This document shows positions 17,509 through 26,398 of a stretch of DNA of 39,424 bases, piece by piece. Both the position numbers and the translations under genes were made by a program. The stretch covers positions 1 to 39,424 of the forward strand of contig JAEDCX010000012.1 of assembly GCA_016293925.1 (NCBI GenBank), given 5' to 3'. A model generated the notes under the pieces. That model had not been told where the DNA came from and did no database searches. It saw only the letters and a list, made by a program, of their open reading frames with translations. Source of the DNA: Lachnospiraceae bacterium. Its GTDB lineage: Bacteria > Bacillota > Clostridia > Lachnospirales > Lachnospiraceae. Every line of letters begins with the position of its first letter. Positions within the stretch are counted from its first letter, which is position 1.

Positions 17509-17530
17509 GATTATTATTATGAGGTTGTCT

Positions 17531-19105
17531 ATGAAAAGAAGAATTCTATCTGTACTATTCGCAGTTACGCTGATCCTTGGCGGGTGCGGAAAGAATAGTA
17601 CAACAGGTCAGACACAGGAAAATATCGGCACCGATGTTGTGGTGGATGATGTGGGCAATGCCGGACAGGAGGATACCGGAGCGGATACGACCGACGTCAT
17701 GGATGAGGATGACAAGGAGGAAACGGACGGAACGCAGGAGGAGCAGCCGCAGACACCGGATAAAAGTGTCAAGACGTATACGGTAAATCCGGATACCACG
17801 TTTCAGACAATTGGTGGGTTCGGATGTGCATATACCTGGTATTCGGACTGGTTATTCAAAGGAAAGAAAATTGATGAAGCACTGGATGCTTTTTTCCAGG
17901 AGGGGGGCATGAGCGTACTGCGGTTCAAGAATGAGTACGAGTATGACAGACCTGATTACGCATCCAACGCGGAGACGATGAAGAAGTATTATGACGGTGC
18001 CTGCGAACGTCTGGCCAAGATCGGAGAGAAGCCGATTATTCTCATGTGCTGCTGGTCTCCGGCAACCTACCTGAAGGAGGGGGGAGACCGTTCCGGCAAC
18101 GCCAGTCTGCGGAAAAATGACAAGGGTGAATACTGTTATGAAGAGTATGGAGAATGGTGGGCAGAGGCGGTAGAGTACTATCGGAACTACGGAATTGCAG
18201 TGGATTATGTCAGCATCCAGAACGAGGTGGATTTCGCACCGGATTATGACGGATGTACCTTTGCCCGGGAGGAAACCGATACCCAGGCATCCTATGCCAA
18301 GGCTTATCTTGCAGTATACAGAGCGTTCCGGGAACGATTCGGTGACGAAGCACCGATTATGATCGCACCGGAGACCATGTCCTGTGTAGCTACGGATATG
18401 CTGGGGTATGTCCGTCCGATTATCGATGCGTGTCCGGAGAGTATCGGCGGCATTGCCCACCACCTGTATGTGGGTGGGGAAGGAGACGGTGATACGAATA
18501 CGGTGTCACCCACAAGCTTTGTGTCACATTTCATGGAAACACAGCAGTTCCTGGGAGAATATCCGCTGTGGCAGACAGAGTATTATATCGGTCATGCAAT
18601 TGATACGGCGCTTCTGATTAACAACTGTCTGGTATATGAACGCGCCAATTATTATTTGTACTGGAGCGGTCCCTGGGCAGACGAGTGTTCCACCTTTGAG
18701 AATACCTATTTGTGCGGAACCTATTGGAGCAGCAATGATTGGAAGAATGACCATGGATGGCGGCTGACTGCGGATTATTATGCCATGAGGCATTTCTCCG
18801 AATATATCCGTCCCGGATATGTGAGAATCCAGTCGCTGACCAATGATGCCGGGATTGCGTCCAGTGCATATCTCAGCCAGGATGGTAATCGAATGGTATG
18901 TATCCTGATTAACAGTACGGATGAGGAGCGGGATTATGTGATTGCCCCGGACAGGGAGTGTGATTCCAGCGTGATTTTCCAGTCCGTTTTCGGATTGGAA
19001 TGTGAGAATGAGGACGATTGCTATCAGTGCCTCGGAGCACTTCCGGAGGATCGTATCATGACGCTTCCGGCATACAGCGTAACAACCATCGTAATGAACA
19101 AATAG
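17531..19105 (+). CDS. GH30 xylanase-like lipoprotein
   Basis: A 524-residue lipoprotein with lipobox LGGC (Cys19). An acidic, low-complexity spacer (~20-80) follows, then a GH30 (beta/alpha)8 barrel with side beta-sandwich. Family features are TIGGFGCAYTWYSDW near 93, the acid/base Glu232 in VSIQNEVDF, and the nucleophile Glu350 in PLWQTEYYIG. GH30 members beside GH10 are usually glucuronoxylanases or xylobiohydrolases; the subfamily cannot be fixed by eye. Lipid anchoring puts it on the outer face of the membrane. GAGG at 17521-17524 with a 6-nt gap favours the ATG at 17531 over the ATG at 17519. It opens the second hydrolase series, after the hairpin. Confidence 0.88.
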   Translation: MKRRILSVLFAVTLILGGCGKNSTTGQTQENIGTDVVVDDVGNAGQEDTGADTTDVMDEDDKEETDGTQEEQPQTPDKSVKTYTVNPDTTFQTIGGFGCAYTWYSDWLFKGKKIDEALDAFFQEGGMSVLRFKNEYEYDRPDYASNAETMKKYYDGACERLAKIGEKPIILMCCWSPATYLKEGGDRSGNASLRKNDKGEYCYEEYGEWWAEAVEYYRNYGIAVDYVSIQNEVDFAPDYDGCTFAREETDTQASYAKAYLAVYRAFRERFGDEAPIMIAPETMSCVATDMLGYVRPIIDACPESIGGIAHHLYVGGEGDGDTNTVSPTSFVSHFMETQQFLGEYPLWQTEYYIGHAIDTALLINNCLVYERANYYLYWSGPWADECSTFENTYLCGTYWSSNDWKNDHGWRLTADYYAMRHFSEYIRPGYVRIQSLTNDAGIASSAYLSQDGNRMVCILINSTDEERDYVIAPDRECDSSVIFQSVFGLECENEDDCYQCLGALPEDRIMTLPAYSVTTIVMNK

Positions 19106-19123
19106 ACGGAAGGAGAATGAAGT

Positions 19124-20572
19124 ATGAAAAACAAAATCGTAAGACTACTGACCATCGGACTTTGTATTGCTCTTTTGACCGCCTGCGGAAGCCGGAAGAC
19201 AGACCGGGCGGATCAAAGCTCCGGTGACGGCGTTGTGGAAAACGGGGAGAATGGGAACGCGGATACATCGGATCCGGGGACAGATGATCTGACTGACGGG
19301 GAAGAAACCGGTGATGTGAATGGGGAAGATCAGAAGAACGATCAGACGGAAGACCTGAAGGACGATCAGAAGGACGATCAGACCGAGGAGAATCAAAACG
19401 GTCAGACCGCGGATGGGAAGGAGGACCAGACTTCCGAAGCGGAGCCGGAAGAGAAGGTTTTGGAACCGGCACCGGCCCTGAAAGAAGTATATGATGGCAT
19501 GTTTGAGATCGGTGTCTGTCTGAATAATATGACCGCCGGCTCTATGTACCGGGATGACGTTGTGAAAAATTTCACCAGTGTAACCTGTGAGAATGAGATG
19601 AAGCCGGACTATCTGCTGGATCAGTCTGCCAGCAGGGCGGGCGTTGCGAATGATCCCACCTTTGTGGCTGTGAATTTCTCAAACTGCAACGGGATAGTGA
19701 AGTATTGCGAAGAGAATGGTCTGAAGATGAGATTCCATACGCTGGCATGGCATGCACAGACGCCGAACTGGTTTTTCTATGAGGATTATGATACTGCCAA
19801 AAAGCTTGTCAGCAAAGAAGTGATGGTGGAGCGACTGAAGAATTATATCTTCCAGGTTGTTGATTATTTCGATACAGAGCATCCGGGATTGATCTATACC
19901 ATTGATGTGGTGAATGAAGCCTTCAACGGCAACGGAACCTACGGTACCACGGACACGAATAACAAATGGTACGAGGTGATGGGATCCGATTATGTGTACT
20001 ATGCGTTCCTGTATGCAAGAGAAGCGATCGACAATTCCAAGAATATGAAGGACTGTGTATTGGTGTACAATGACTACAGTATGATGTGGAAGGCCAGCGT
20101 GGTGCCTAACGGATTAAAGAATATCTTCGGGGAGCACGGCGCCGATCCGCATGACTATATTGACGCACTCGGAATGCAGTCTCATCTGGATACCGACACG
20201 TCCATACAGAATTTCCTGATTGCAGCCAGGCAGTTCCTGGCAGAAGGATACGAACTGCAGATTACGGAACTGGATATCGGGATTCCGAACCAGAAGAGAG
20301 GTGCGGAGGTATCCGAGAAGGATCTGCTGAAGCAGGGGCAGAAATACCGTTATCTGATGGATGGTCTTGTGGATCTGAAAAAGCAGGGGTATAACATAAC
20401 GGGTGTCACTGTATGGGGGATCAATGATGCGAACTCCTGGAGATCTGATGAAAACGGTATGGACGCCCACGCACTCCTGTGGAAGAAGGGCATGGTTGAG
20501 AAACCGGCGGTACGCGGATTTGCATTATGCGATGATATTGTAAGCTATTATACATACGGAATCAAATTCTAA
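19124..20572 (+). CDS. GH10 endo-beta-1,4-xylanase lipoprotein
   Basis: A 482-residue lipoprotein. The signal peptide ends at LLTAC (Cys21). Residues 24-115 are a highly acidic, Asp/Glu/Gln/Asn-rich linker with near-repeats of DDQKDDQTE. The GH10 barrel spans about 118-475 with substrate-binding HTLAWHAQTPNW, acid/base Glu265 in DVVNEAFNG, nucleophile Glu382 in QITELDIG, and WGINDANSW. It hydrolyses internal xylan bonds on the cell surface with retention. AAGGAG 7 nt upstream supports the start. It follows the GH30 gene by 18 bp, so both surface enzymes share a transcript and anchor type. Confidence 0.96.
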   Translation: MKNKIVRLLTIGLCIALLTACGSRKTDRADQSSGDGVVENGENGNADTSDPGTDDLTDGEETGDVNGEDQKNDQTEDLKDDQKDDQTEENQNGQTADGKEDQTSEAEPEEKVLEPAPALKEVYDGMFEIGVCLNNMTAGSMYRDDVVKNFTSVTCENEMKPDYLLDQSASRAGVANDPTFVAVNFSNCNGIVKYCEENGLKMRFHTLAWHAQTPNWFFYEDYDTAKKLVSKEVMVERLKNYIFQVVDYFDTEHPGLIYTIDVVNEAFNGNGTYGTTDTNNKWYEVMGSDYVYYAFLYAREAIDNSKNMKDCVLVYNDYSMMWKASVVPNGLKNIFGEHGADPHDYIDALGMQSHLDTDTSIQNFLIAARQFLAEGYELQITELDIGIPNQKRGAEVSEKDLLKQGQKYRYLMDGLVDLKKQGYNITGVTVWGINDANSWRSDENGMDAHALLWKKGMVEKPAVRGFALCDDIVSYYTYGIKF

Positions 20573-20596
20573 ACGGATACGGGAGAATGGGGCAAT

Positions 20597-22792
20597 ATGG
20601 CGATTCAGTATTATGAACGGGAAAGGGTCTGGAAACTGGACACGAAGAATACCACCTATGTGATCGGAGAGTTTGATGAGGAACACTTCCTCGGACATAT
20701 CTATTATGGGAAACGTCTGGCGGCTCATGATCTGGGGTATGTGCTGGGCGGACAGGAGTCCGGCTTTCTTCCCTCCAGAAACACCAAGGACCGCGTGAAT
20801 TTCATGGGGACATTTGCAATGGAGTATCCCACACATGGACTGGGCGGAAACCGGGAAGAGGCGTTGCGGATCGTGGATGGAAACGGACATGGGACGATGC
20901 AGTTACAATACATTTCCCATGAGATCTATCCGGGCAAAAAAGCAATTCCGGGACTGCCGGCGACTTTCGGTACGACTGCGGATGTTGAGACGTTGGAAAT
21001 CACTGCGGAGGATGTTCTGCTGCATCTGAAGGTAATTTTGAAATACAGTGTATTTGAAGCAACGGATGTGGTGACAAGATATGTGACCATAGAGAACTGT
21101 TCGGAACAGACGGTAACGCTGACACAGGTGATGAGCGCCTGTATCGATATGCCAAACGAGCAGTTTGACATGATTACCGTGCACGGAAACTGGGCGCGGG
21201 AAGGACAGATCGACAGAGCACGGATTATGCACGGAACTCACAGTGTAGAATCCATGTGCGGGAAAACGAGCCATGATTACCAGCCGTTTCTGGCGATCTG
21301 CAGTCACAATGCAGATCAGAACCGGGGAGAGGTGTATGGTCTGAATATGGTCTATTCTGGCAACTTTATTGCCCGGGTGACCAATTCTTTCCCGGATCAG
21401 TTGCGCATCACGATGGGAATTCATCCTTCTGATTTTCGCTGGATATTGCAGCCGGGAGATCGTTTTGACACACCGGAGGTGGTAATGACGTATACCGACT
21501 GCGGCATCGGACAGATGACCAGGAACCTGCATGACCAATACCGGAATCATCTGATCCAGGGCAAATATGCACATGCAAAACGGCCGATCCTGCTGAATAA
21601 CTGGGAGGCAACCTATTTTGATTTCGATACACAGAAGCTTCTGCGGATTGCGAAACAGGCCGCTGAACTTGGTATTGAGATGTTGGTGGTGGACGACGGC
21701 TGGTTTGGCAGGAGAAATGATGACAATTCTTCGCTGGGTGACTGGTTTGTCAATGAAGAGAAGCTGCCGGGTGGCTTGAAAACACTGGTCGATCAGGTGA
21801 ATGCGCTGGGACTGAAGTTTGGACTCTGGTTTGAGCCGGAGATGGTAAGCCCGGATTCCGATCTGTACAGAGCCCATCCGGATTATGCAATTGCGGTGCC
21901 GGGCAGACGTGCGGGAATGGCCAGAAATCAGTATGTTCTGGACCTTGGCAGATCGGAAGTGGTAGAGTGCGTCTATGGGATGCTGAAGCAGGTTTTGAGC
22001 AGTGCCAATATTGAATATGTGAAGTGGGATATGAACAGAGCCCTGTGTGATCTGGGCAGTTACGGTCTTCCTGCGGATCGTCAGGGAGAACTGCTGCACA
22101 GATATGTCATGGGTGTCTATGAACTGCAGGGAAGACTGCTGCGGGATTTTCCGAACCTGCTTCTGGAGAACTGCTCCAGCGGCGGCGGTCGTTTCGACCC
22201 GGGAATGCTGTATTACTCTCCGCAGATCTGGACTTCGGATGATACGGACGGATTGGAGCGGATTCAGATTCAGGAAGGAATTGCAATGATCTACCCGCTC
22301 AGTTCCATGGGAGCGCATGTCAGCGACTGCCCGAATCATATTACCGGCAGAACCGTTCCCTTTGAAACCAGGGGACAGGTGGCTCTGGCCGGCACGTTCG
22401 GCTATGAATTGGATGTTACCAGGATTCCCGAGGCGGATCGGAACTGCATTCCATCCCAGGTGAAGATGTATCATCAATATCATGAACTCATCAGCGAGGG
22501 AGACTATTACAGATTGTTGTCCTACAGTGAGAATCATCAGGTGGATGCCTATATGGTAGTGGATAAGAAGCGGGAGGAAGCGCTGGTTTCCTGCATTTTC
22601 GTACAGAATCGTCCCGGTGACAACAGCCGCAGAATCAAGCTGCAGGGACTGGATCCGGAGAAATATTACCGGATTATCGGAGAGAGCCGAGAATATTCCG
22701 GTGAAGAACTGATGTATATCGGCCTTCTGGCAGATACTCCCTGGGCCGGTGGCGATTACCGGGGCAGACTGTTCCATCTGCAATGCAGATGA
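20597..22792 (+). CDS. GH36 alpha-galactosidase, cytosolic
   Basis: A 731-residue, signal-less protein with the standard GH36 layout: N-terminal supersandwich, central barrel and C-terminal antiparallel domain. The nucleophile Asp478 is in YVKWDMNR and the acid/base Asp548 is in IWTSDDTDG. Other family motifs are WEATYFDF, VDDGWFG, LWFEPEMV and ENCSSGGGRFD. Length and catalytic positions match the well-studied Geobacillus AgaA-type enzymes. It removes terminal alpha-galactosyl units, either from substituted xylan or from galactomannan or raffinose-type sugars. It is 24 bp after the GH10 gene in the same series. Confidence 0.95.
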   Translation: MAIQYYERERVWKLDTKNTTYVIGEFDEEHFLGHIYYGKRLAAHDLGYVLGGQESGFLPSRNTKDRVNFMGTFAMEYPTHGLGGNREEALRIVDGNGHGTMQLQYISHEIYPGKKAIPGLPATFGTTADVETLEITAEDVLLHLKVILKYSVFEATDVVTRYVTIENCSEQTVTLTQVMSACIDMPNEQFDMITVHGNWAREGQIDRARIMHGTHSVESMCGKTSHDYQPFLAICSHNADQNRGEVYGLNMVYSGNFIARVTNSFPDQLRITMGIHPSDFRWILQPGDRFDTPEVVMTYTDCGIGQMTRNLHDQYRNHLIQGKYAHAKRPILLNNWEATYFDFDTQKLLRIAKQAAELGIEMLVVDDGWFGRRNDDNSSLGDWFVNEEKLPGGLKTLVDQVNALGLKFGLWFEPEMVSPDSDLYRAHPDYAIAVPGRRAGMARNQYVLDLGRSEVVECVYGMLKQVLSSANIEYVKWDMNRALCDLGSYGLPADRQGELLHRYVMGVYELQGRLLRDFPNLLLENCSSGGGRFDPGMLYYSPQIWTSDDTDGLERIQIQEGIAMIYPLSSMGAHVSDCPNHITGRTVPFETRGQVALAGTFGYELDVTRIPEADRNCIPSQVKMYHQYHELISEGDYYRLLSYSENHQVDAYMVVDKKREEALVSCIFVQNRPGDNSRRIKLQGLDPEKYYRIIGESREYSGEELMYIGLLADTPWAGGDYRGRLFHLQCR

Positions 22793-22855
22793 CGGGATGA
22801 GAAGGAAGACAATCGAGGTTCCGCGGAAGGAAGGGGAAACTCGGAGGATTGTGTA

Positions 22856-25800
22856 ATGGACATATCGAAAAGAGAAAAAATAACGACAGGCTGGGGCTTT
22901 TGCAAGAAATCCATTGATACATATACAGGGATGGATCCGGCGCAGGGGATGACGGAGCAGGATTTCCCGGTGCCGGGTGAATTCCGCCCGGTGAGAATTC
23001 CCCATGACTGGATGATTGAAAATGAGTCGGATCTGTATGAGGACAGTGTTGGCTGGTACCGTTTCTGTGTGGGGCAGGATGCGGAGAGAAAACCTGCCTG
23101 GAGGAGTCTGGTTTTTGATGGGGTTTACATGAATTCTACGATTTATGTAAACCACGAAGAGGTGTTTTCCTGGAAATACGGATATTCCTCTTTTGAGGTG
23201 CCGATAGGCCGGTATCTGCAGGATGGGGAGAATGAGATTCTCGTGCGTGTCGTGTATCAGAATCCGAATTCCAGGTGGTATTCGGGAGCCGGTATTTTCC
23301 GCAATGTGTGGATGGTAACCGGCGGACCGGTTCATATCGGGGAAAACGGGATTTACATTCACAGTGATAAGAATAACAATAGTTATCAATCGAAAATCCG
23401 GGTTGCCCTGGAGCAGCCTTCGGGAGACGGACCGGAATATGACGGAGGGTTGGAACAGTACTGCCCATTGTCGGTGGAAGCCTGCATCCTCGGGGACCAG
23501 GATGAGGTGATTGCCTGTCAGACGGTGGGCGTAACGGATTGGGTGGCAAACCTGGAATTGGAATGCCGGGATGTACAGGAATGGTCTCTTGCGACACCGA
23601 AGCTGTATCGGCTGCGGGTCAGCGTACGGAACGCACAGGAAGAAGTGTGTGAGGAACGGGAAATTCGGTTCGGATTCCGCACGATTGCGTTTGATGCGCA
23701 GGACGGATTCCGGCTGAACGGAGAGCGTGTCAAATTCCAGGGAGTCTGTGTGCATCATGATCATGGAGCGCTGGGGGCAGCGGTCAATGTGAGCAGCATC
23801 CGGCGTCGGCTTTGCCTGCTTCGGCGTATGGGGGTCAATGCCATCCGCTGTGCCCATAACATGCCAAGCCGCGAATTCCTGGATCTGTGTGACGAACAGG
23901 GCTTCTTGGTCATGGATGAAGCCTTTGATTGTTGGGAGAATCACAAGACGGACTATGACTATGCATCCTATTTCCGGGAATGGCATGAAAAAGATATGAA
24001 GAGCTTCGTGGAGCGGGACAGAAACCATCCGTGTGTCATTCTGTGGAGCGTGGGCAATGAGATTGCGGACACCCACATCGGCGAACGGGGCATGACGGTT
24101 ATGAAACGGTTAATGGAGATTGTGGAGCAGTATGATCCGCTGCAGAATGCACGGGTAACGCTGGCGTCCAATTACATGGCCTGGGAGAATACCCAACGTT
24201 GTGCGGATGTGATTAAGCTGATGGGCTATAACTATACGGAGCGCCTCTATGAGGAGCATCACAGGGAACATCCCGACTGGATGATCTACGGCAGTGAGAC
24301 CGGTTCGGTGGTGCAGAGCCGGGGAATCTATCATTTTCCCATGGAACAGGAGATTCTGTCGGATGATGATGAACAGTGTTCCTCCCTAGGAAACAGTATT
24401 ACCAGCTGGGGTGCAAAGAGTATTGAATCCTCGATTCTGGCAGAGAAGCGCGCAGACTATTCCATGGGACAGTTCCTGTGGAGCGGCTTTGATTATATCG
24501 GGGAACCGACACCGTATCACACCAGGAATTCTTATTTCGGGCAACTGGATACCGCAGGGTTCCCGAAGGATTCCTATGAATTGTTCCGGGCTGCCTGGAC
24601 GGACGGGAAAAAAGAACCGTTTGTGCATCTGTTTCCCGACTGGGATTTCAACGAGGGACAGATCATCGATGTACGGGCGTGTACCAATGCGGACAGTCTG
24701 AAAGTGTGGCTGAACGGGAAACTGGTGGGAGCGGAGGAAAATCTGGGAGACAAGAGCCTCCGCTATGGCGGCGCGTGGAAGGTTGCCTACGAACCGGGAG
24801 TCCTGCGGGCTGTGGCCTATGATGAGACAGGCCGCGTTGTGGCATCGATGGAGCGACACTCTTATCGGGATCCGGTGCGGCTGCGCCTGACGGTGGAAGA
24901 AGGGGGCTGGATCCCCGGGGATGAGCCGGAGTCTCTTACTGGTGCATGTGCCTTTCTGTGGATTGAGGCACTGGATGAGGACGGCAATGTGGTTGAAAAC
25001 GCCGTGAATGATGTTGCGGTTACGGTAGCGGGGGGCGGCAGACTGGCTGCCCTGGATAACGGGGATGCAACCGACCGACTTCCTTACAGATCCCATCACC
25101 GCAGGCTGTTCTCGGGGAAATTGTTGGCGGTAATTGAACATGACGACAGTGAACGGGACGTGACCGTCAGAGCTGTTTCCAAAGAAATTAATGGAATAAC
25201 AAGTGTTATTGATCGGGACGGATATCTTCGCGATGTGCAGGATGACGTGGATGATGCGAAATTAAAACAGGAATTAACAATACCGGTTCGTAAGATAGCG
25301 CTGACAGGACAGAACAGGGAGCTGACGCCGGAACATGCCGATGGTATACTCCGGGCAGTGGTTCATCCGGCGGTGTATTCCGGTGGGGAGATCCGGTTCC
25401 GTGTGTGTGATGTGAATGGAGTGGACAGCCCGATTGCGGACATTACTGCAGTAGAACAGAGGGAAGACGGAATCTATGTGTCCTACCGGGCCAAGGGAGA
25501 CGGACAGTTCCGGATCCGCGGTATGTGGCAGGAGGCAGACGGCAGGGTGAGTGCGTTGTCCCAGCTTGAATGTGCTGCGTCCGGCTTCGGAGCCTGCAAT
25601 CTGGATCCGTATTCATTTCTGTCTGCGTCGCTCTATTCGCTGGCCAGTGAAGGGATCACGAACGGGAATGAACGGGGAATTGCAACCAGCCGGGAACAGA
25701 ACAGTTATGTGGTGTTTGACAGACTGGATTTCGGTTCCTTTGGTTCCGATACGGTAACCATTCCGGTCTTTTCGTTCGGCGGAACGGTTCCTTTCCGATT

Positions 25801-26398
25801 CTGGAACGGGGTTCCCTATGGGGAGGGAAGCCGGGTGATCGGAGAATGTGTGTATTCGCTGCCCGGTGTGTGGAATACTTATATTGAGGATACGTTTGTG
25901 CTGCAGGAGCGGCTTCGGGGGATCTGTACGTTTGCCATGGAACTGGACACCAAGGTTCATATCAAAGGATTTCGGTTCCATAAGTTGGAGAAGGCTTATA
26001 CGGAACTTACAGCCGCAGAGGCAGATCATCTGTACGGAGATTCCTACCGGATCGTGGCGGATTGTGTCGTGGGAATCGGCAACAATGTAACGCTGGAATA
26101 TACGGATATGGATTTTGGTGCAAACGGCAGTGATCGGCTTGTGATACAGGGCAGAACCATGCTTCCCAAGAATCCGGTCCGTCTGATTGTGATGGGAGAT
26201 ACCTCTTATACGGAGGACCTGTCTTTCCGGAAGCATAGTGATTATACAGACTGCGAGTTTCCGATTCCGAGAATCACGGGCAACTGTACGGTCAGCTTTG
26301 TGTTCATGCCGGGCAGTCAGTTTGATATGAAGAGTATCTGTTTTCGAAAAGGAGGTGGAGGAGATGGGACAGCATTGGAATCCGGTTCTGCCGGGTGA
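22856..26398 (+). CDS. GH2 beta-galactosidase-like protein with long C-terminal extension
   Basis: A 1180-residue protein without a signal peptide. Residues 1-275 hold the GH2 sugar-binding and immunoglobulin-like domains (IPHDWMIENES, RWYSGAGIFRNVW). The barrel spans ~280-560, with HHDHGALGAAV, NAIRCAHNMPS, acid/base Glu402 in WSVGNEIAD and nucleophile Glu481 in YGSETGS. Beyond it lie a DUF4982-like segment (NADSLKVWLNGKLVG), another immunoglobulin-like domain, and about 300 residues that look like two CBM6-type beta-sandwiches. The likely activity is beta-galactosidase, but GH2 also includes glucuronidases and arabinopyranosidases. GGAGG about 8 nt before the ATG supports the start. The 3' end overlaps the next GH43 gene by 35 bp. 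Confidence 0.9.
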   Translation: MDISKREKITTGWGFCKKSIDTYTGMDPAQGMTEQDFPVPGEFRPVRIPHDWMIENESDLYEDSVGWYRFCVGQDAERKPAWRSLVFDGVYMNSTIYVNHEEVFSWKYGYSSFEVPIGRYLQDGENEILVRVVYQNPNSRWYSGAGIFRNVWMVTGGPVHIGENGIYIHSDKNNNSYQSKIRVALEQPSGDGPEYDGGLEQYCPLSVEACILGDQDEVIACQTVGVTDWVANLELECRDVQEWSLATPKLYRLRVSVRNAQEEVCEEREIRFGFRTIAFDAQDGFRLNGERVKFQGVCVHHDHGALGAAVNVSSIRRRLCLLRRMGVNAIRCAHNMPSREFLDLCDEQGFLVMDEAFDCWENHKTDYDYASYFREWHEKDMKSFVERDRNHPCVILWSVGNEIADTHIGERGMTVMKRLMEIVEQYDPLQNARVTLASNYMAWENTQRCADVIKLMGYNYTERLYEEHHREHPDWMIYGSETGSVVQSRGIYHFPMEQEILSDDDEQCSSLGNSITSWGAKSIESSILAEKRADYSMGQFLWSGFDYIGEPTPYHTRNSYFGQLDTAGFPKDSYELFRAAWTDGKKEPFVHLFPDWDFNEGQIIDVRACTNADSLKVWLNGKLVGAEENLGDKSLRYGGAWKVAYEPGVLRAVAYDETGRVVASMERHSYRDPVRLRLTVEEGGWIPGDEPESLTGACAFLWIEALDEDGNVVENAVNDVAVTVAGGGRLAALDNGDATDRLPYRSHHRRLFSGKLLAVIEHDDSERDVTVRAVSKEINGITSVIDRDGYLRDVQDDVDDAKLKQELTIPVRKIALTGQNRELTPEHADGILRAVVHPAVYSGGEIRFRVCDVNGVDSPIADITAVEQREDGIYVSYRAKGDGQFRIRGMWQEADGRVSALSQLECAASGFGACNLDPYSFLSASLYSLASEGITNGNERGIATSREQNSYVVFDRLDFGSFGSDTVTIPVFSFGGTVPFRFWNGVPYGEGSRVIGECVYSLPGVWNTYIEDTFVLQERLRGICTFAMELDTKVHIKGFRFHKLEKAYTELTAAEADHLYGDSYRIVADCVVGIGNNVTLEYTDMDFGANGSDRLVIQGRTMLPKNPVRLIVMGDTSYTEDLSFRKHSDYTDCEFPIPRITGNCTVSFVFMPGSQFDMKSICFRKGGGGDGTALESGSAG

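Noticed and set aside
19180..19470. Possible tandem repeat or CRISPR-like array in the repetitive GH10 linker
   Set aside because: The repeats are imperfect, in frame and explained by acidic low-complexity coding sequence; there are no regular spacers.
20903..24076. Very long open frame (over 1000 codons) on the minus strand opposite GH36 and GH2
   Set aside because: It spans two clear plus-strand enzymes that happen to be in the same frame, has no ribosome site or recognisable domain, and its composition (rich in His, Arg, Ile, Pro) is that of a codon-bias shadow.
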